Assembly: GCA_030627905.1 (NCBI GenBank)
Contig: DAOVRZ010000112.1
Span: 1 to 18,864 of the forward strand
Direction: 5' to 3'
DNA length: 18,864 bases
DNA from: JAGMES01 sp023128035
Lineage (GTDB): Bacteria > Bacillota > Halanaerobiia > DY22613
The notes below the pieces were generated by a model, which did no database searches, had not been told where the DNA came from, and was given only the letters and a program-made list of their open reading frames with translations. Both the position numbers and the translations under genes were made by a program. Shown here piece by piece: positions 15,538 through 18,864 of the stretch (position 1 is the first letter of the stretch; each line of letters opens with the position of its first letter).

Positions 15538-15804
15538 TTAAACACTAACACAACCAATCTTCGCATTTTGCCCTTTAATCACTATTTCAACAGTCTCAGT
15601 CAAGACATCAGCATATGTATAAGAAATTCGGCGTGGGTTATGGTCATCTTCTACACGAATCACAAATATGTTAGGGTAAGTCTGTTCCAACACACCTTCT
15701 TTCTGTAAAATCTTTCGTCGCCCTCGATTCGCCTTTAAAGTAACCTGATGCCCAACAAAAGAGTTCAAATCTTTTCGAATGTCATCTAAAACTTTTTTAG
15801 CCAT
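15538..15804 (-). CDS. veg: Veg family protein
   Basis: An 88-residue small protein closely matching Bacillus Veg: LTLKANRGRRK-like motif (here VTLKANRGRRK, 21-31), ETYPNIFVIRV-like stretch (here QTYPNIFVIRV, 41-51) and SYTYADVLTETVEI at 61-74. In Bacillus, Veg stimulates biofilm matrix genes and has been reported to affect spore outgrowth; the molecular mechanism is not settled. It lies 13 bases after yabG, the same order as in Bacillus. AGGTGG precedes the ATG. It may be read from yabG or from a promoter inside yabG that I could not identify. Repeat copy 3 follows the stop. Confidence 0.95.
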   Translation of the reverse strand: MAKKVLDDIRKDLNSFVGHQVTLKANRGRRKILQKEGVLEQTYPNIFVIRVEDDHNPRRISYTYADVLTETVEIVIKGQNAKIGCVSV

Positions 15805-15817
15805 GTCAGACCACCTT

Positions 15818-16681
15818 TCATGCTTTTTCTATATTTTGTTTGCTAATTTTAGGTAGACTAAGACGCATCTTTCCCAAAGATTCAAGTCCGCCAATTCCAT
15901 CTGATCCTGAAATGGAATTATGAATCACCCCTTTAATAGAAACAATCTCCTTAAACGGAGTTAGTACTATCATTTCCGCTACTCGCACTGGGTCTAAAGT
16001 GTGAATATTTATTCGATTAGGCGAACTAGCAAAATTAGCCCCCGCTTTAATCAAAGCCTCATAAAATGATTGACAAGCTCCAGCAAAAATTACTAACCCA
16101 TCTTTATTTGGTTCCCAATCTCGTGCTTTTAACACACTCTCTACAAAGTAGCGGGAGGTATGATAGTCACTCAAGTCATGACCAGCAGTTTTCTTCATTC
16201 CATCATGCCCTGTAATAATTAATACATCTGGTCGATGTTTTCTCAAAAGTTCCTGAATATGCATAGGCTGTTTTTCTTCACTTATATGATACCCATTTGC
16301 AGCAATTTTTATTCCTTCATATAGTGATAAACATTTTTCTAGATAATATTTATCTCCATCAATTTGAAGTACTGTTCCATAGATTTGACCATATTCTTTA
16401 AGTCGACGAATTCTTTGGGTTCGCGACACTTCTTTTCGTCTGACATACTCATTTTGAATTACTTCCCGGATTTTAACCTTTCGAAGACGACCACTTCGAT
16501 CTTCTAATTCATCCCTATATATATTTAGATCATCTACTGGAGCGTCTGCCATCAAACGACAATCACAACAACGTAATAATGCAATACCTGACTCCTGATC
16601 AATTTTGATAATTTCAAAAACTAAATCTCCCCCATGAGATTGTCTAATAACAAGATCACCAATTTTAATTTTATTTTCCAA
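15818..16681 (-). CDS. yabG: Sporulation-specific protease YabG
   Basis: A 287-residue mother-cell protease (MEROPS U57) that trims spore coat proteins, and in Clostridioides also germination proteins. The N-terminal KOW/SH3-like part (about 5-60) includes a CCDC cluster. The catalytic half shows ITGHDGMKK with H159 and IFAGACQSFYEA with C203, the residues matching the proposed Cys/His pair. ASSPNRINIHTLDP and the terminal GGLESLGKMR stretch are family signatures. Length is normal. The start is TTG at 16679-16681, directed by a very strong GGAGGTGA site; no ATG fits. A sigma-K-type promoter lies just upstream, as expected for a late mother-cell gene. Confidence 0.95.
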   Translation of the reverse strand: MENKIKIGDLVIRQSHGGDLVFEIIKIDQESGIALLRCCDCRLMADAPVDDLNIYRDELEDRSGRLRKVKIREVIQNEYVRRKEVSRTQRIRRLKEYGQIYGTVLQIDGDKYYLEKCLSLYEGIKIAANGYHISEEKQPMHIQELLRKHRPDVLIITGHDGMKKTAGHDLSDYHTSRYFVESVLKARDWEPNKDGLVIFAGACQSFYEALIKAGANFASSPNRINIHTLDPVRVAEMIVLTPFKEIVSIKGVIHNSISGSDGIGGLESLGKMRLSLPKISKQNIEKA

Positions 16682-16714
16682 CCCCTCACCTCCAACAGGG
16701 TTAATCCCTTAGAT

Positions 16715-16743
16715 TATTATATGAAAAAAATATGTCACAGGTG
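16715..16743 (-). promoter_or_regulatory. Sigma-K-type promoter of yabG
   Basis: On the minus strand CACC (16740-16743) is followed by exactly 16 bases and then CATATAATA (16715-16723). This fits the Bacillus sigma-K consensus mACm-N16-CATAnnnTA at every defined base. In Bacillus yabG is sigma-K dependent. The predicted start is near 16708, leaving a leader of about 27 bases. Confidence 0.72.
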
Positions 16744-16758
16744 AGCCATTTTATTTAT

Positions 16759-16845
16759 CTTTTGAGATAAGACCCCCACTTCTATAAGTGGGGGTAGAAT
16801 CCCCCACTGAAGCCCCGATGTTCAGCTTTAGCTGAACGAGTTCAC
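16759..16845 (+). mobile_element. IS200/IS605-like short structured element, copy 4 (26-bp internal deletion)
   Basis: An 87-bp copy. Compared with copies 1 and 2 it lacks exactly 26 bases between two AGTGG repeats, giving perfect CCCCCACTT/AAGTGGGGG and GTGGGGG/CCCCCAC pairings that share an arm. The terminal hairpin is fully paired here (GTTCAGC/GCTGAAC). The left side, TTATC-TTTTGA-GATAA, is also a perfect hairpin. The GTTCAC end provides the TGA stop of the YkuK-like gene, and the other end lies about 15 bases upstream of the yabG -35. Confidence 0.7.
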
Positions 16846-17321
16846 TTCGTGTATCGATCAGCCACTTTTGAAGCACAATAAGAATCTGGTTTTATTCTGG
16901 CATCATACCCATTTCCAACTACTATTCCAACAACTTCTTTAATTAGTTCTCTCGTTTTTCCCTTTTGGCCGACATCTAAATGAATTTCAATCTGTAAATT
17001 CCATTCACAATTATCATCTTCAGAAAGCTTTCTTGTAATTTCACTTGCCACTTCAAGGCTTTTAGCAGTTTCATAAAATATCCTCTGTCTTATACTTCGA
17101 TTGATCTTTTCGTATTCTTTGAGATAATAGAATCTACCACCCTTTCCTAAACGATAAATGACCACCGCTGTTACAAAACATACATTTTCTTCACGAGTCT
17201 GAGAATCACACCCGACAATCAACTGATATTCCAGATCAGGGGCTTCATTTACGAATTTAGCAATATCTTTGTAGGTTTCATCAAAGTTCATCTTACCCCT
17301 GGTAGGGCTGATGAAAAACAT
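16842..17321 (-). CDS. YkuK-like RNase H-fold protein (DUF458)
   Basis: A 159-residue protein of the Firmicute DUF458/YkuK family, predicted to have an RNase H-like fold; no biochemical role is established. Family marks are the N-terminal FFISPTRGKM, the acidic strand LIVGCDSQT with D39, HLDVGQKG at 114-121 and the C-terminal IKPDSYCASKVADRYTK. The ATG follows the rsmA stop by eight bases, and its ribosome site TAGGTGAT overlaps that stop, so the two are an operon. The TGA stop and the third base of the last Lys codon belong to repeat copy 4. Without the repeat the frame would end AAA-TAA, leaving the protein unchanged. In Bacillus this gene is not found between ksgA and yabG. Confidence 0.88.
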   Translation of the reverse strand: MFFISPTRGKMNFDETYKDIAKFVNEAPDLEYQLIVGCDSQTREENVCFVTAVVIYRLGKGGRFYYLKEYEKINRSIRQRIFYETAKSLEVASEITRKLSEDDNCEWNLQIEIHLDVGQKGKTRELIKEVVGIVVGNGYDARIKPDSYCASKVADRYTK

Positions 17322-17329
17322 TTTATCAC

Positions 17330-18211
17330 CTACTTTATCCGCCTATTGGCAGAAATTTGTTTGAAAATCTGATCACTTAAACGACCAAATTCCTGAATTC
17401 CCAGCCTTTCCCCCCTCAAACTTGGATCAATCCCTACCGCAGTCAACGCTTCTTCAATCTCTTCTTTTGATAAAGAAATTTTAGGTGATCCTGACAATGA
17501 ATTGCGTAATGTTTTTCTTCTCTGCTGAAAAGATGCGCGCACTACCTTAAAGAAAAGATCCTCATCAGACACCTTAACTGCAGGTTCTTCTAATCTAGTC
17601 AATTTCACTACAGCAGAATCTACATTAGGCCGAGGAATAAAAACTGTTGGTGGAACAATGGTCACAATCTCTCCTTTTGAATAAAATTGTACTGCAACAG
17701 AGAGCGCACCATAATCTTTTCCACCAGGGTTTGCAATCATCCGCTCTGCTACCTCTTTTTGAATCATGAAAACCATAAGTTCTATGGGAATTTTCTTTTC
17801 TAAAAATCCCATAATGATAGGGGTAGTGATGTAGTAGGGCAAATTCGCAATCACTTTAACCTTTTCTCCAGGCTGAATAATCTGACTCCAATCAACTTTT
17901 AAAACATCACCTTCTATATACTCTATATTAGTATACGAATTTAAAATCTCTTTTAATACTGGAATCAGCTTTCTATCCTTCTCAATTATCGTCAATTTTC
18001 CTGCAAATTTTGCTATACGCTCTGTTAAAGAGCCAATCCCAGGGCCAATCTCCACAACATGATCTTCTCCCGTCAATGCACCCGCTTCCACAATTTTATC
18101 CAGGATATTGCTATCAATTAAAAAATTTTGACCCAAAGCCTTAGTTGGACGTATGTTAAACTTTTTCATTAATTCCCGAGTTCTTACCGGAGTGCCAATC
18201 GCTTTTTTCAT
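17330..18211 (-). CDS. rsmA: 16S rRNA (adenine(1518)-N(6)/adenine(1519)-N(6))-dimethyltransferase RsmA (KsgA)
   Basis: A 293-residue SAM-dependent enzyme that dimethylates two adjacent adenines near the 3' end of 16S rRNA during small-subunit assembly; loss gives kasugamycin resistance. Visible motifs are LGQNFL at 26-31, the SAM loop EIGPGIGSLT at 54-63, IEKD at 76-79 and the catalytic NLPYYITTP at 123-131. The C-terminal helical domain carries FQQRRKTLRNSL. I start at ATG 18209-18211, with GAGGGAG seven bases upstream; an ATG at 18224-18226 would add five residues but its site is too close. It leads the operon with the YkuK-like gene and has a clear sigma-A promoter. Confidence 0.96.
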   Translation of the reverse strand: MKKAIGTPVRTRELMKKFNIRPTKALGQNFLIDSNILDKIVEAGALTGEDHVVEIGPGIGSLTERIAKFAGKLTIIEKDRKLIPVLKEILNSYTNIEYIEGDVLKVDWSQIIQPGEKVKVIANLPYYITTPIIMGFLEKKIPIELMVFMIQKEVAERMIANPGGKDYGALSVAVQFYSKGEIVTIVPPTVFIPRPNVDSAVVKLTRLEEPAVKVSDEDLFFKVVRASFQQRRKTLRNSLSGSPKISLSKEEIEEALTAVGIDPSLRGERLGIQEFGRLSDQIFKQISANRRIK

Positions 18212-18312
18212 CTTGATCTCCCTCATTTCCTCGCATCTGCGACATCATCTATTTATAGTCTGCCCAAATTTTTATTCAATATGAAATCACCCAATTTTTT
18301 ACAGACAGCTTG

Positions 18313-18341
18313 ATTATAGCACAGATTCACCCTTTTTTCAA
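18313..18341 (-). promoter_or_regulatory. Sigma-A promoter of rsmA
   Basis: TTGAAA (18336-18341) and perfect TATAAT (18313-18318), 17 bases apart on the minus strand. The leader of about 95 bases contains a small TCGCA/TGCGA hairpin close to the ribosome site. Confidence 0.75.
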
Positions 18342-18356
18342 TATAAGCATACGATT

Positions 18357-18386
18357 TTCACCATTCGGGTAAACTTAAGATATAAT
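18357..18386 (+). promoter_or_regulatory. Candidate promoter of the small plus-strand ORF
   Basis: Perfect TATAAT (18381-18386) with TTCACC (18357-18362) 18 bases upstream. It is divergent from, and close to, the rsmA promoter. The leader would be about 43 bases. Confidence 0.45.
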
Positions 18387-18436
18387 AACGTATTTATATC
18401 ATTAACTTTAACAACTTTAGGAAGGAGACGATAATC

Positions 18437-18586
18437 ATGCCACACCGCGATAAACTTAAAGTAACTTATCCACCATTGGGAGATAAAACTTATGAGTTAA
18501 ATTCAGAAAATGTTACTTCACCGATCAAATATGTAAGTTGTAACCCTGAAAAAAAGATGAAAATCTCAGAAAAGATTGACAAATAA
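18437..18586 (+). CDS. Small 49-residue protein of unknown function
   Basis: The only supported plus-strand gene. It begins MPHRDKLKVTYPPLG and ends KISEKIDK. It is hydrophilic, with no signal peptide or membrane helix and one Cys (in VSCNP). It is not a recognisable small acid-soluble spore protein. The evidence that it is real is a good GGAAGGAGA ribosome site nine bases before the ATG, a TATAAT-containing promoter, and a strong terminator starting at the stop codon. The role is unknown. It could be a sporulation or regulatory peptide, but nothing in the sequence proves either. Confidence 0.65.
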   Translation: MPHRDKLKVTYPPLGDKTYELNSENVTSPIKYVSCNPEKKMKISEKIDK

Positions 18587-18623
18587 AAAATAGCCATACT
18601 CTTCAAGAGTACGGCTATTTTTT
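18585..18623. terminator. Bidirectional terminator between convergent genes
   Basis: AAAAAATAGCC pairs with GGCTATTTTTT, and TACTC pairs with GAGTA inside, around TTCAA. It overlaps the stop of the small plus-strand ORF and lies nine bases after the stop of the minus-strand gene, so it serves both. Confidence 0.88.
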
Positions 18624-18631
18624 AAAATATC

Positions 18632-18864
18632 TTAGTAAGTAAACACTGAACTGCGAATTTCAAAGTGACACTTCAGTTCTAATAGATCAAATTGTTTTAC
18701 TCCAACAATATAATCACCCGCTGGAAGATTCATTCCAATATAAGAGAATAGAGTTCCAAAGTCATCATTTGTGGCTACTAAGTTATCATCTGCATCATAA
18801 AGATACAGAACTGTATCACATTTGCCCTCTCCTGCTAATTCACTAGTCTCAAATTCAAAGAAAC
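18632..18864 (-). CDS. C-terminal part of a secreted protein with PPC-like domain (cut by window edge)
   Basis: Only the last 76 residues and the TAA stop (18632-18634) are present; the gene continues beyond the right edge. The segment looks like a bacterial pre-peptidase C-terminal (PPC) beta domain: CDTVLYLYDADDN, ATNDDFGTLFSYI, and LPAGDYIVGV. The same pattern (CDT-LY-YD...DD...S-I...L-G-Y-V-V) closes the C25 peptidase in this window, so the two probably share domain ancestry. The upstream part, and hence the function, cannot be seen; a secreted peptidase or surface protein is likely. Confidence 0.7.
   Translation of the reverse strand, partial: FFEFETSELAGEGKCDTVLYLYDADDNLVATNDDFGTLFSYIGMNLPAGDYIVGVKQFDLLELKCHFEIRSSVFTY

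Noticed and set aside
3029..16845. The four repeats as a CRISPR array or a riboswitch/T-box family
   Set aside because: Copies are kilobases apart or separated by whole genes, with no regular spacers. They lie at gene 3' ends and antisense to the genes, not in leaders.

Overview
The window comes from a low-GC, endospore-forming Gram-positive bacterium, most likely an anaerobic member of the Clostridia or Halanaerobiia. The evidence is AT-rich intergenic DNA, strong AGGAGG-type ribosome sites, TTGACA/TATAAT promoters, the sporulation protease YabG next to Veg and RsmA (KsgA), and a good match to a sigma-K promoter in front of yabG. The exact taxon is a guess. Almost every gene is on the minus strand; the only supported plus-strand gene is a 49-residue ORF near the right end.

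Layout, left to right. (1) 1-3140: a Cof-type HAD phosphatase and a Na+/phosphate cotransporter with a PhoU-like tail. (2) 3138-7042: a TtcA-family PP-loop ATPase, a PhoR-like sensor kinase overlapping a PhoB/PhoP-like regulator, and a one-helix membrane protein. Two TTAACA repeats upstream of the regulator resemble PhoP boxes, so this part may be a phosphate-sensing neighbourhood. (3) 7196-12579: a 983-residue protein with three glycosyltransferase domains and a secreted gingipain-like (C25) cysteine peptidase with a PPC-like tail. (4) 12897-15275: a HEAT-repeat protein, a LysM/GH18 spore-envelope type protein that lacks the GH18 catalytic acids, and a small three-helix membrane protein. (5) 15538-18211: rsmA - YkuK-like RNase H-fold gene - yabG - veg, which matches the Bacillus order ksgA-yabG-veg with one extra gene. 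(6) 18437-18864: a small plus-strand ORF of unknown function and the C-terminal end of a second PPC-like secreted protein.

The most unusual feature is a family of four short structured elements (87-113 bp) at 3029-3141, 3989-4101, 15423-15523 and 16759-16845. All have the same orientation, and each sits at or just past the 3' end of a minus-strand gene. Their hairpins and the conserved GTTCAC terminus resemble the right end / omega-RNA region of IS200/IS605-type elements, but no tnpA or tnpB lies in the window. At two genes (the ttcA-like gene and the YkuK-like gene) the element supplies the stop codon. Removing it in silico restores a TAA stop and an identical protein, as if it had inserted scarlessly beside a TTTAT target that reads ATAAA on the coding strand. 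Two other copies lie shortly after a stop codon. Two of the four copies separate a gene from its apparent original terminator.
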